A stretch of DNA of 64,000 nucleotides. Origin: Incurvaria masculella (taxonomy: Eukaryota; Arthropoda; Insecta; Lepidoptera; Incurvariidae). Positions 10,536 through 21,899 of this stretch are shown here, one piece after another. The translations under genes and the position numbers were made by a program. Numbering within the stretch: position 1 is the first letter of the stretch; every line of letters begins with the position of its first letter. A model generated the notes under the pieces. The model was not told where the DNA came from. It searched no databases and saw only the letters and a list, made by a program, of their open reading frames with translations. The stretch is from positions 6,076,001 to 6,140,000 of the forward strand of contig OX335657.1 in the NCBI GenBank assembly GCA_946894095.1, read 5' to 3'.

Positions 10536-11735
10536 TTATTACTGTAACTTAAATAACATTCATAATCTAACATTTACCTAATTCTACTTAACAATTTATC
10601 TTTTTCCTTAACTAATTATATATATCGGCAACCGGTTTTTCTTTTACAGCTTGTCCTTCGACAAAGGCCTCCTCTAAAGCTTTCCATTGTTTCCTGTCTT
10701 TTGCAGTGCGTGTCCATTCTGGGCCAGCTATCTTTTTAATGTCGTCTTCCCAACGTTTAGTTTGTCTACCTTGGCTTCTTTTACCATCACGCGGGTACCA
10801 TTCCGTTATTAGTCTCGTCCACTTTTCTTTTCCTTCCCTTAGCATGTGTCCAGTCCATTTCCATTTTAGGCGTTTGCATATGGTATGTATATTTTTAAAT
10901 TTAGTTTTATTTTTTATATTTTGTAATCTCACCTTGTCTATTTTTTTTACTCCTATTACGCTTCTTTCCATTCCATTTTGGCATACTTGAATTTTTTTGA
11001 GTTGTTGTTCTGTAAGTGCCCATGTTTGGCATCCGTAGGATAAACACGGGAGGATACATGTGTTATATACTTTCCTTTTTTCTTTGATAGGCATATCTTT
11101 GTTCTTCATGACCTCGCTCAGTGACCAAAATCGTTTCCAGCTGTTTGCTATCCTTCTATCTATTTCTTTTTGCATCGTGTCTTCTGTAGATATTAGTTGG
11201 CCTAAATATATGTATTCGTTGACATACTCTATTATTATGCGTCCACCATTGATTGTAATGTCTTTTTTAGTTGAGTTAGTCATTACCTTCGTTTTCGATG
11301 TGTTCATTGATAGGCCTACCTTGGCGCTTTCGTCTAATAGTTGTTGTAGCATGTCTTGCAAATTATCTGGGTTCTCAGAAAACAGGATGATATCATCTGC
11401 GAAGCGTAGATGGTTAAGTTTTTCACCGTTAATGCTGAGACCATTTCTTTCCCATTGTAGATTTCTACAAATCATTTCTAGAACCGCAGAGAATAGCTTC
11501 GGTGAAATGGGGTCACCTTGTCTGACACCTCTTTCGATAGGAAATTCTTCTCCCGTTCTTTCTAGCTTGACTTGGGCCGTACTATTTGAGTAGATGTTCT
11601 TCAGTATTAGAATGTACTCGGCCTCAACTCCCTGACTTTCTAGGGCCCTCCAGATGCTATCGTGGCACAAGGAATCAAATGCTTTGTTAAAATCCACGAA
11701 CGCTAAGTAGTAAACTTTGTTGTATTCCTTATACT
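10503..11735 (-). mobile_element. RTE-type LINE, 5' truncated
   Basis: A minus-strand non-LTR element that retains the reverse-transcriptase region to the C-terminus and a 3' UTR of about 110 bp ending in A/T repeats. The endonuclease and N-terminal RT are absent, as expected for 5' truncation during target-primed insertion. Coding similarity begins near 11735, beside an (AAAT)n stretch. Confidence 0.82.
10612..11733 (-). CDS. Reverse transcriptase, C-terminal portion (RTE clade LINE)
   Basis: This uninterrupted frame starts inside the RT domain at YLAFVDFNKAFDSL and includes the region RGVRQGDPISPKLF and the catalytic box LRFADDIILFS. It continues through LGQLISTEDT, a YGCQTWALT stretch and the C-terminal KWKWTGHMLRE and GRQTKRWEDDI segments typical of RTE-clade endonuclease-reverse transcriptases. 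The domain would copy the element's RNA at a nicked target. The protein lacks its endonuclease and first RT motifs, so it cannot be an autonomous element. The open frame suggests a fairly recent insertion. About 17 codons at the extreme upstream end belong to flanking DNA. Confidence 0.85.
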   Translation of the reverse strand, partial: YKEYNKVYYLAFVDFNKAFDSLCHDSIWRALESQGVEAEYILILKNIYSNSTAQVKLERTGEEFPIERGVRQGDPISPKLFSAVLEMICRNLQWERNGLSINGEKLNHLRFADDIILFSENPDNLQDMLQQLLDESAKVGLSMNTSKTKVMTNSTKKDITINGGRIIIEYVNEYIYLGQLISTEDTMQKEIDRRIANSWKRFWSLSEVMKNKDMPIKEKRKVYNTCILPCLSYGCQTWALTEQQLKKIQVCQNGMERSVIGVKKIDKVRLQNIKNKTKFKNIHTICKRLKWKWTGHMLREGKEKWTRLITEWYPRDGKRSQGRQTKRWEDDIKKIAGPEWTRTAKDRKQWKALEEAFVEGQAVKEKPVADIYN

Positions 11736-11835
11736 TTTGAAACATATATAAATAAATAAATAAAACATAACGAACAGCAACAACCACGTAGCGTTACATT
11801 AGTTAGGTTAACCAACTATATGTATTCCGAAATTA

Positions 11836-12838
11836 ACCAAATTTCTCGAATATTCACGTTTCGTGCATATCTTGAAAACCTCTTACGGTGATATTACGAA
11901 ATGTGGTAACGTGGCTTTCCGCTGCGAGAAACTTTGCAGCCCATATAGGTCGAAGAAGGCAAAAGGTGAACCGCGATTCCGGATACAAATTGCGTACGCG
12001 GGAACTTCCCACCTTCTGATGTGATTTCCCAGAGGCGCGTAGACACACCCGCCGGCGGCGCGGTGGCGGCGCGGCAGCGGTGGAGTGGCGGAGGCGGTAC
12101 GGCACACCGCAACGTAACCACCTTTACATGTAATGGATTACATTGGATTATTTTAAGATGATTTCAGCCATCGTTGAAATAGGGTTGCCAGCAGCAGCGT
12201 ACGTGTTTTTCATCAGTTTATTTGTTTCTTTGACAAACCTGTTTGATGATCCAATCCTATCGCAATACAATTACGTGAAAAACGCGAGACTTATACATTA
12301 ATAGTTTTGACGGGATTATCAGTTTTTATCCAAGCCATTATGCAAATGGAACGGTACAGTCTTACTTTTTGGTGCTCGACCAGATGAAACCATCACAAAT
12401 ATTTCAAATTTTCTTGATAACTTTGCAAGCAACATATTATAACAACTGATGCAACCCATAAACCAGGGTTGGTAAATATGATACATTTAAGATTACCGCT
12501 TTCGTTAAACATGTTTGTGTCGTCTGATGCGTACGAACGTGGCGAGTGCCTCCTTGACAACGGGCTGAACGATCAGCTTGAAACGTCGGAAAATGTCTCT
12601 CCCGCCGCGATAAAAGCCGTAAAATTTTTTAAACAGTATTGGTATAATCGTTGACAACTCAAAGTAAAAAACGACCTTCCTGTAATTTGGGTTAGGTTGA
12701 TTTGCATAGTTTGATATCCAACGTCTCCAACGATGTTAGTATGCGTCTTATATTTTCAGACAAAAGTTCTTTATTTAACCTGACTTAAGCTATACTAAAT
12801 TGTACACAATTCAATTAGCTAATTATGTTGCTACTATC
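11836..12838. other. Intergenic DNA with a small GC-rich patch
   Basis: A GC-rich patch of GGCGGCG-type sequence lies at about 12045-12115 and a moderately GC-rich patch at about 12535-12620. No splice-framed exon could be recognised. Confidence 0.4.
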
Positions 12839-13247
12839 GAGCGGCTCGTAGCCTAGTGGCGCGGGGACTGGCCTAGCGTACCAGAGACCTGAGTTCAATA
12901 CCGACATGCACCACTGTCTTTCTCTTTCCGATTTCGATAAGTGCATTTCGTTACGAATGCCAGCTGCTCCATGGTTCGGAATCCATGTAAAACTGTAGGT
13001 CCCCTTCCCCTACTAGGTGGTAGGGTTTATGCCCGCCCGGGTTGGTACCATCGCATTGGATGAAAAGATGGTCGAAGCGGCAATGAAAAATTGTCCGTTT
13101 TTTTCCATCCAGTTTAATGTAGCCGTGCTCATAAAGGGAAGGTCTTGGCATGGCACCAAATTCCTTCGGGAATGAGGTGTATTGGGCTAATATCATAACG
13201 GTAGTTGTGTGGTATTAGCCATCCATGTCAGGTCGCATAAAAAAAAA
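12839..13247 (+). mobile_element. SINE subfamily A, full length
   Basis: The complete reference copy in this window. The tRNA-like head carries an A-box-like TAGCCTAGTGG and a B-box-like GAGTTCAATACC about 35 bp later. The body and a CATGTCAGGTCGCAT end follow, then an A-tail. A candidate target duplication ACTATC occurs at 12833-12838 and 13248-13253. Confidence 0.9.
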
Positions 13248-13649
13248 ACTATCCATAACTTAAAATTTATTATAAGAAACGCTTACTTTTTGTCCTGTGG
13301 CAAGACTCGTGGCAACTTCTTCTCCAATCTGGACCTTTTATTGCACACTTGAATAACTTAACTGCTATGCAAAGCTGCGTTGAAACAGGAAATAAAATTT
13401 AAAATTAATCTTACCTGAACTTCATATTTTTCCCCGAGGAAACATAAGCATGATTGAGTACAAAGTCTACTGCCTCTTTTAAAATTCAGGTTCACGCGAT
13501 ACAGAGAAACGAGTAAAATCAGGACTTTTTAAGGAAGCGGGACGAGTAAATTCATTTTCTTCTTCGTTTTTGAAGGCTTCACACCAGGTTTGTGGATTGG
13601 CCTTTTTGTGATTTTTTTTTGGTGGTGGAATTTTTTGAAGGTGGATCAT

Positions 13650-13913
13650 GGCTTTCAACCTGCTTCATGATTCGGAACCCATATAAAACTGTAGGTCCCC
13701 TTTCCATACTAGGGGTATGGTTTAATCCCGCCCGGGGTAGTACTATCGAATTGAATGATCAATGGTCGAAGCGGCAACGAAAATTGTCCGTGTTTTTCAT
13801 CCAGTTCAATTTATCCGAGCAGTATAATGAAGGTCCTGGCATTGCATATAGTTCCCATGTGGTGTGTAAGGTAACATCTGTCGTTCAGTTTGGTATTAAC
13901 CATCCATGTCCAC
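13650..13913 (+). mobile_element. SINE, 5' truncated, B-like ending
   Basis: It runs from TGATTCGGAACCCATATAAA through the shared GTCGAAGCGGCAACG core to CCATCCATGTCCACTTC. It lies head-to-tail with the next copy. Confidence 0.75.
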
Positions 13914-13914
13914 T

Positions 13915-14217
13915 TCCTAGCAGCGCGGTGACGGGCCTAGGGTACTTGAGGTCTGGGTTCAATTCCGACATGCACCACTTTCTTTCTCTGTCCGAGTTCG
14001 ATAAGGGCATATCGTCACGAATGCGAGCTGCTCGATGGTCGAAGCGGCAATGAAAAATTGTCCGTGTTTTCCATCCAGCTCAATGTAGCCGCGCTCATAA
14101 AGGGAAGGTCCTGGCATGGCACCGAATTCCTTCGGGAATGTGGTGTATCGGGCTAATATCATAACGGTAATTGTGTAGTATTAGCCAAAAAAATGACCAG
14201 TTACATACAAAAAAAAC
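13915..14217 (+). mobile_element. SINE subfamily A, internally deleted
   Basis: The tRNA-like head is present (B-box-like GGGTTCAATTCCGAC), but the sequence jumps from GCGAGCTGCTC straight to GATGGTCGAAGCGGCAAT, losing the segment between in other A copies. The tail is A-rich, with the B-type motif CCAGTTACAT near the end, so it may be a chimera. Confidence 0.8.
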
Positions 14218-14259
14218 GCTGCCGCCATACCGATAACGAGTTTTGGTCGCGAAGGATGG

Positions 14260-14560
14260 AGGAGCACTCGATCGAGCCGACTTCGCCTGTAGTGGCGGCG
14301 GGGCAGCCCGCCCGCCCTACACACGTCCGGCCGCGCTGGGCGGCGCGGCGCGGCGCGGCGCAGGGCGGCCGGCTGAGTGCTCTCCGATATTCACAAGCTG
14401 CCCGTTAACATCATTGCTCGCCCCACATCCGCCTACACCTGCCGGCCCCCGCTCGGCTGCCGGGTGACGCGCGCGCGATGTCGCCGCAGCGAGCGGAACG
14501 CGTCGAAACGGTTCGGGAGGTCTGCGCGCGGGAAGTGTGACCCCACTCGAGCACTCGAGC
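14260..14560. other. CpG-rich island, promoter or first exon possible
   Basis: A GC-rich, CpG-rich block with a short GGCGC repeat run at about 14338-14362. No supported exon or core promoter motif could be assigned. It may be regulatory or part of an unrecognised element. Confidence 0.3.
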
Positions 14561-14954
14561 GGACAAAGCCACAGTTTATTCTCGTTTGAATAGTTTTGCG
14601 GGACAGTTGCGAATCACAGAATACCTTTGACACAGAAACTCACTTGAACAAAGAGTTTTTTATGTTGTTAAATAAAAAAACATTGAACTTATTTGCATTT
14701 TGGAAGTCAGACACTAACCACAGTAGATATATAGCTGTGCGACCGAGGCAATACTATCCCTCCATCGAGTGTCGGGGTGGTCACTTAAATGTTGGCGGAG
14801 CACTGCTGGTTCTGTTATTTTCAAAAAGATGATCTTGAAGGACCATTCGCGACAGTTCCGCACCGCGAAACTAGTTAAGAGGCCATACAAGCCAAATCTG
14901 TCTGTTAGGTGCATGAAATCGGAACTTTGTATGGAGTTGAGCTACTGGATGTAA

Positions 14955-16596
14955 TCCTACTAATATTATAAAGGGGAAAGTTTGTAATAATGGATGGATG
15001 GATGGATGGATGGATGTTTGTTACTCTTCCACGTAAAAACTACTGAATGGATTTTAATGAAACTTTACAGTAATATAGCTTATACATTAGAATAACACAT
15101 AGGCTACAATTCATAAAGATATTGTGCCCATGGGCTTTCGAACTTTCACGAAAACGATGCCGGTAGTCAGGTGCTACTTCACACCAGCCAGCGGTGGGAG
15201 CGGCTACGGGAGCGGGGCGGACGGTCCGACACGGCGACGCACGGCGGGTGAGGGGAAGGGGGGGGAAGAAGTCGCTCATCGCTGATTGCGCTACCCGAAC
15301 ACGGGCAGGCGCGTGAGGGCAGACGTCATTGACAGTTGTGTCCGTTTGGCGAATTTTCAAGGCACTAGCGATTTGTTAAAAACGCATTGTACTTAAAGTA
15401 ATATAGGCCCAAGATTAGTTATTGGCAGGTTTTTTTGGTTAGGAGTTATACGTACAAAAATATTCTTAATTTTTATTTTAATTATATAGATAGGTTAATT
15501 ACCTGTTAATTATTAAGAATTAATTCGTTTTTCTTAAATTATTATAGGTTGTAGGTGGGTAAGTAATTGGTCCTTTTTTGGTTGTTTTGGTTAATTTATA
15601 ATAATGTGAATAGCCTAACAGCAATAATGATGTAAAATCTATACTAATAATAAATCTGTAAGGGTTGTTCATGGAGTAAGTTGCTTTGTTTTATAAGATA
15701 TTACGTTTGTAGACTTTATTTATGATATTAAAACTAAATTGACGATTTTTAGAAATCATTTCTGTATGTATGTATGTGTGTTCCTCCATAACTCTTAAAC
15801 CGATTATCTGAATGAGATGAAACTTAGTACACGTACATTTAACTACCCGGAAATTAGGATAGGTTAAGTGGAATTCAGTTCCGCTTACGCTAAGATGTGG
15901 CTGTCATACAAACTGCAATGCTCTTCACGGCTCAGCGGGAGGGCGGCGGCTGGAGGGGGGGGGGGGGGCGGTGGCGCTTACTTTTACTAATTGTACCGAA
16001 GTACGGCTTGGTATTTCCCGCAACTTTAGGACTATAAAATCCTTGAGAACCAATTACTCGATATAGATGCGGATTGTATCTACGTCTAGCCTGATTCTAC
16101 TCTCTTCTCTCTAAAACTTATGGGCTACATAATATAATGCTCCATTACCAGAAGGGTGAGTAGTGACTGTTAAATTATTATAACTTGCGAACCACTTACC
16201 CGATTTATGTGCGTATTTTATCAATGTATAGCATCTCTAGGAGCAGTCAGGTTCGAGATGGGTTACTGTTTTCGATGTTGAGGCTGGCTGTGGGTTGGTG
16301 TCCACGCAAAACTTATCTACGTTACACGTTACTCACTTACTAGGTAAGCAAGTGCAGAAAGGTTCTGGCGGCAAATCCTTTTTTTTTAATAGCCACCAAA
16401 TCTCAACGAAGCTCTAAATGGGAATTATTGGATGTTTCTCATTGAATCATGTTGTTTCGGCTTGAACGATCTTGATTAGATTTGGTAGATAGATACATTG
16501 TCCTGGACCAGTTTGACCCTATTTTGGATCAGTCATGTGGAGTCACTTTTTAATTTAGCCGACACTAACCCGAGCGGAGCCGGGTACCGCAGCTAG
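14955..16596 (+). mobile_element. Helitron-like element (non-autonomous), possibly composite
   Basis: It starts A|TCCTACTAATATTATAAA and ends with GC-rich CCCGAGCGGAGCCGGG followed by CAGCTAG|T. This agrees with Helitron rules (5' TC, 3' hairpin then CTRR, insertion between A and T). A second TC start, TCTATACTAATAATAAATCTG, lies at about 15640, so a 0.96-kb element may be nested in or sharing the same 3' end. It contains (GGAT)n at 14991-15016, a long G run near 15953 and a SINE fragment. No Rep/helicase is encoded. Confidence 0.65.
16266..16310 (+). mobile_element. SINE subfamily B fragment inside the Helitron-like element
   Basis: GATGTTGAGGCTGGCTGTGG and GTCCACGCAAAACT match the subfamily-B head. 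It is a passenger of the Helitron or a chance relic. Confidence 0.4.
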
Positions 16597-17246
16597 TCCT
16601 TCGTAATATATTCTGTGCACTAACTGTTTCGTTCACAGACCCATGCGGGACAAGTTCAACACTATTTCGTGCCAATTTTTCAGCTGCATGATATGTGAAA
16701 TATATTGTGAAACATATGTTTAACTTCTATACTCCAGAGCGCTTTAAAGTGACGGTGAGTGTACGAACGTTCGTCGTTGTTTCCAAGTACAACACTTCCG
16801 CTCACTCCTGCTTTGTAAATTTGTTTCATCATTATTTCGTCACCCATTCGTTCACATAAACCATCTCAACACTCCCTTTTCGACTCTGTAATACTTTTTA
16901 ATTGCATAGTCTTCTTTTTCTTATTAATATCCTTATTCATACCTATTATTTAATTTTATTCGTATGCACGATGTGTGTCGTCGCTCCAATATTCATAAAG
17001 TCGTTATTTTAAGAGTTTCACTTTTTAAATTAATGTGTCCTTTTACATTCTCCGCTTAACAATCTGCCAAGCTTAGCGCACCGACACGACTCTTAAACAC
17101 GCAGTTCCGTGTTGGCTCCGAGCTCTTATCACGAGTTAAGACCCTCGAGATCTCGACCCAGCTGACGCGGCACCCACTTGCTCGCGCTGCAGCGACGACG
17201 CGACAGGAGTAAGGGACTCTACGAACAGATTGCACACTTTCAAACA
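16597..17246. other. Intergenic DNA, no gene seen
   Basis: No exon or matched repeat recognised between the Helitron end and the TTAA element. Confidence 0.4.
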
Positions 17247-17744
17247 ATAAGGTGGCCCCTCCCGGCGGGACTAACCGATTCGCGGGCACGGTACAAAACC
17301 GTGTTATTGCCCTCTGGGACCTTCTCTGGTTTAAATAAAAAGACAGGATCCGTGATGAGCAGGATTCAACATGTCCAGAAAGCAGACAATGAGCATAGTG
17401 TTTGATTTTGCTAAGATTTACGAGAAAAATAATTACTAAACGACTTTTAGCTCAAAGTAAATCACGACCGCTGTAGTCAAAATTCAAACAAAAACCAAAT
17501 TGATTATAAATCATGAAACGAGCTAGGTCTGATGACTAATCTTTTAAGATGTTTTTATTTTATTATTGAGTAATCCACCTCCAAAGTATATGCATAAAAC
17601 GCGCAAAAAATTCAGACTTTCGAAACTTACAACTTAGAAATTAAACACAATTTTACAATACAATTTTGGATCCCTGACAAGAAATATGGGCATGATCTTC
17701 TTTCCACGTTTGTATGGGGAGTTGAGCGGGAAGGCCCACCTTAA
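17247..17744 (-). mobile_element. TTAA-type MITE, family 1, copy 1
   Basis: Reverse complement of 44073-44622 over its whole length with small indels. The right end is CCCACC|TTAA. The left end is ATAA|GGTGGCCC, a TTAA with one substitution. Ends beginning GGYGGCCC next to TTAA suggest a piggyBac-type non-autonomous element. No coding capacity. Confidence 0.72.
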
Positions 17745-17799
17745 GCTGGGTTGGTAATTTTTTTAAATTGGCGACAGCGGGTCTCATAGTAGGCGCGCT

Positions 17800-18171
17800 A
17801 GGTGGCATATCTCCTTTCTTTTTATCTATCAGTGGCGCGACGTCTTGCGATTCGATTTGCGGTTCGGTTCTGGATGGGTGACCATTTTCAACCGTCGAGG
17901 CTGGCTGTGGTTCTGATTTCACGCAAAACTGTAGGCCCCCTTCCTTACTTACTAGGTAGTAGGGTTCAGCCCGCCCGGATTGGTACCATCGCATTGAATG
18001 AACGATGGTCGAAGCGGCAATGAAAATTGTCCGTGTTTTCCATCCAATTCAATGTAGAAGAGCAATATAAGGAAGTTCCTGGCATGGCACCTAGTTTCCC
18101 TGTGGTGTGTTACGATAATATCTGACGGTCACTTTGGTATTAGCCATCCATGTCCAGTTACATAAAAAAAA
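17800..18171 (+). mobile_element. SINE subfamily B, near full length
   Basis: The best B copy here. The head region includes a B-box-like GGTTCGGTTCTGG (about 17861) and an A-box-like CAGTGGCGCGA upstream. The body runs through GATTTCACGCAAAACTGTAG, the shared GTCGAAGCGGCAATG core and CCATCCATGTCCAGTTACAT, then an A-tail ending at 18171. The 5' boundary is approximate. Confidence 0.78.
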
Positions 18172-18928
18172 CTATGGTCGACACCTCTTATAAATGAGGG
18201 CCTGGCGTATAAAATATTTATGTCTGGAAACACAGATTTTTTTATGCAATAACACAAGTATCCGCTCTTAGTGTCAAATATGTTTCAAATTAGATCACCA
18301 ATTTTATCTTTTTTCATTTTGATATTTCAAAATGATTTGCAGTTTTTTATAATAATATGAGGTCCCACCTACGCCCTTTTGGAACTGAATTCAATCAGGT
18401 TTCATCACGCCCTTAACTTATTACTCGGTGAACTGTTTCAAGCCCCAGCTGGATTCCCGCCGAGTCTCGCACAGTCGACTCGGCGACTTTATGAATTGAC
18501 TGTCGCAGAAACAAATTGTTAGTCGCGGTTGCTCCGACGTGGAGTGCGGAGACATATCTCGCCGACTCGAGAGTCTGTTGTAGCTGGCGCCGCCTAGCAG
18601 GGCGCCAAAAGGAAAATAAATCGGTCGAGCATGTGTAAAATAACACGTAGAGGGTTCCACGTATTAATTTGTAAGAGCTGTGTATTTAATGTTTTCTTTA
18701 CATATTTTTCGACATATGTGTGGAGGTAGTAATGACATTTGCACATGAAACATATTATTATTATCTATTAAATGGCCACTGTTTCTCTATTGGCAGGTAC
18801 CTATGCACTCTTTCGACGAAATGTTGCAGTACATTTTGCAGCAAGGGCTGCTGAATTTTACGAATTTACAATTACAATTAGTACAATTTCTTCTTCTTTG
18901 AGATTCTCAGTTGTCTTTATTAATGTAC
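18172..18928. other. Intergenic DNA, no gene seen
   Basis: A moderately GC-rich patch lies at about 18420-18620. No exon assigned. Confidence 0.4.
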
Positions 18929-19079
18929 TTAAGCGGGGCTTACGCAAACAATTTTGAGGAAAGATAACTTATAAATACCTTTCTTAAACCTGACGTTTCG
19001 AAAGGAGTTGCATGCAGTCGTGGTAACGGGAGAACTGAAGTTATTTTTCTTCAAAATTGTCCGCGTAAGCCCCGCTTAA
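18929..19079. mobile_element. Short TTAA-flanked hairpin element
   Basis: TTAA|GCGGGGCTTACGC at the left is mirrored by GCG|TAAGCCCCGC|TTAA at the right, with arms of about 42 bp enclosing a loop with GACGTTTCGAAAGGAG. Weak symmetry extends a few bases beyond both TTAA sites, so TTAA may be internal to longer arms and not a target duplication. Confidence 0.65.
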
Positions 19080-19089
19080 GCGCATTAAT

Positions 19090-21144
19090 AATGTGTGAAA
19101 AACGCGAAAGCTTAAGATTCATGATGTCTTAAGGTAGTTCGCATATACCTTACATTTTAATAAAACCAGCTAAAGATTTTTTTAATAGTACGCCGCGACG
19201 GTCGATACAGGACGCCGAAATGATCACGTAACTTGCTAATCATCGCAGTAAACATTTTCCTCATTTTTGTAATGCGTTTTCAATATAAACAAACGTTCTT
19301 CCAAATTGTAACGCACCATTTTCGTAAACGTCTATGCTTTCATAAAAAATAACACCGAATATGGCTAGCTAAAATGTCATTCGCAAATGGCGCGCGATTC
19401 GAAATTCAAATTCTTGATTTGAAACCAGATTAAATGATAGTATCGTTACAGGGAAGTTAGAACAGCAAATAAATAATGAAAAAAGTATGTGTAAATGAAT
19501 TATAATGCAAATTACTAATGAACGTAAAGCGTAAAGTTAACATGAGCAGTTTTGCGTAAGTAATGAAGCTCGTCCACAAAAATAATTAAATAAGTACATA
19601 CTTAGATTTAAATCCTACTGCCTTTAGTGCAATTGAATCAAAAACAGGATTATATATACAGGATATACCCTTTTCGCTCACGGTTTTAATTTTAATGGCG
19701 AATACCAAATTTTATTAGTCTAAATCATTAAGTGATTGAACGTCAAGTTTTTTCGATAACCATGTTAGCAAAAAGTACTTACTAGAGACCAGCTGTGGTT
19801 TGAAAAACAATGTTGGTCTATTGTAGAAGAAAAATACATTAACATTCTATAAACCCCTCATTGTAGGAAGTGTCACCCCGAGGCTTACTCTACCCCTCCT
19901 TTCGACGTCATTACTAATCCCGCCTCAGAGCCCCTTTACCATTGTAAACAAGTTTCCTGAAAGAAAAAAGCTCTTCGCGTCGTTGCTGTTATATTTCAGC
20001 GTTGCTGGACAGCTTAATTCAATTAGCCGGCATCATTGTTCAGGCTGAAATTGTTGTCGGTGCAGCTCAAAAATATATTTTTCGTTAAGCTTTTTTTTAC
20101 GTTAACAGGATTTACATGGATGTTTTGTAACACGTGAATTTGCTAGCATTGTAGTAGGCACCATTTTATGTCATTGTCGCCGCGATGTTGTCAAAGAAGT
20201 GATGATAAAATCTCCCTAATGATCCATATTTATCCAATGATAATCACGTTATTTTATAGTATTTTAATCATTTTATTTCCAGTTCCAATTTAAGGTCTCT
20301 TTTCTAATATATATATATTAGATAATATGTATTGGTGATTTAATCATTCCAAGCGATTTTTTTTATGTATGTTACTAACAAGTCACATGTCTAATAAAAT
20401 TCACGAGTTAACACTTGTGGGTGAATTTCACACACGTCAAAGTCAAGTCAAGAAAAAAAAAAGCAATTTGAAAATTAATTCCTTACCCACTATTCTTTTT
20501 TTTGATGACTATTTTCCCCAATATTTTCTTGAAATTCCCAGATTCCCTGAGATTACTTAAGATTGCTTAGATCAGATTCCTCGCACTGGAGATTACTGAG
20601 ATTTCCAAACAATTGTACATGCTGCCTCTATCATTGGGACTATACCCAATACCCCAATCGAGGAATATTTTTATTTTTGGCTCTATACTTTTACATTTAA
20701 AGTTGTTTTAGTGTTGTTACGACCTAAATAAGTGGATTCAAAGTAGTTAATATATTTGAAAAATTACAGTGATTAAATCACCTTATCCCCGTCATCTGTT
20801 TCCTAAATCAGATTAATTTATACGAGATATTTTTTATTATTTACACGGTGCTCGTTTCTGATGAATGCTTGACCTGTTTATGAACAACAAAGGAGACAAC
20901 CAACAGGCCAATGTTGTGGAATATTTTCCCTTGTTTTTCCACGTATTTCTCATATTTTATTCCTTTGGAAATTGCTTATTCTCTGCAAAGAGATCCTTGC
21001 TTATTATCTCAAGAAACTGCTTCATTCTCATAAAACATAAACCATCTTCGTATAATGCAACTTTGAAGTGATTTTAAATTTTGAGAGTAGCTCCGAGTTT
21101 CTTACTAACTTACCCTTAAAAAATCGGTCACGAATTAAAACTAG
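19090..21144. other. Long AT-rich intergenic stretch, no gene seen
   Basis: No frame supports a protein and no sequence was matched to other repeats in the window. Confidence 0.45.
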
Positions 21145-21578
21145 TTTTTTTTTTTTTTTTTTTTTTTATGCGACCTGACATGGATGGCTAATACCACACA
21201 ACTACCGTTATGATATTAGCCCAATACACCACATTCCCGAAGGAATTAGGTGCCATGCCAGGACCTTCCCTTTATGAGCACGGCTACATTGAACTGGATG
21301 GAAAACACGGACAATTTTTCATTGCCGCTTCAACCATCTTTTCATCCAATGCGATGGTACCAACCCGGGCGGGCTTAAACCCTACCACCTAGTAGGGGAA
21401 GGGGACCTACAGTTTTACATGGATTCCGAACCATGGAGCAGCTCGCATTCGTGACGAAATGCACTTATCGAACTCTGAAAGAGAAAGACAGTGGTGCAAG
21501 TTGGTATTGAACCCGGGCCTCTGGTACGCTAGGCCGGTCCCCGCGCCACTAGGCTACGAGCCTAGTGGCGCGGGGACC
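21145..21578 (-). mobile_element. SINE subfamily A, full length with inverted 5' tip
   Basis: A 23-nt poly-T (A-tail in reverse) is followed by a full A body and head. At its 5' end the last bases of the head are replaced by an inverted copy of the head itself: 20-bp perfect arms 21536-21555 and 21559-21578 around ACG. It carries the intact 60-codon antisense frame at 21210-21392. Confidence 0.9.
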
Positions 21579-21696
21579 TAGTTATGGTGCTATCTCTTCG
21601 ACAAACATGTATGTAAAATTGTAGGTCCCTTTCCCTCCGTTGTAAAAGCAGTTATCTATGCTCAGGATTACTGATTTCGTAATTCTAGGAATAGGC

Positions 21697-21845
21697 ATGC
21701 TGGATGGAAAACACGGCCAATTTTCATTGCCCCTTCTACCATCTTTCATTCAATGCGATGGTACCAACCGGGCGGGATTAACCCTACCACCTAGTACCTA
21801 CAATTTGACGTGGAATCCGGCCAGCCTCAATGGTTAAAAATGGTC
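21697..21845 (-). mobile_element. SINE fragment, B-like
   Basis: GCTGGATGGAAAACACGGCC, ATGCGATGGTACCAACCGGG and CCAGCCTCAATGGTTAAAAA match the SINE core and the subfamily-B head in reverse orientation. Confidence 0.65.
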
Positions 21846-21899
21846 ACACATCCAGAACCCAACCGCGCTCAGAGGTCAGGAGCATTTAAATTTCGCTAT

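Noticed and set aside
13592..14053. 153-codon open frame
   Set aside because: It spans two SINE copies; the translation is SINE sequence.
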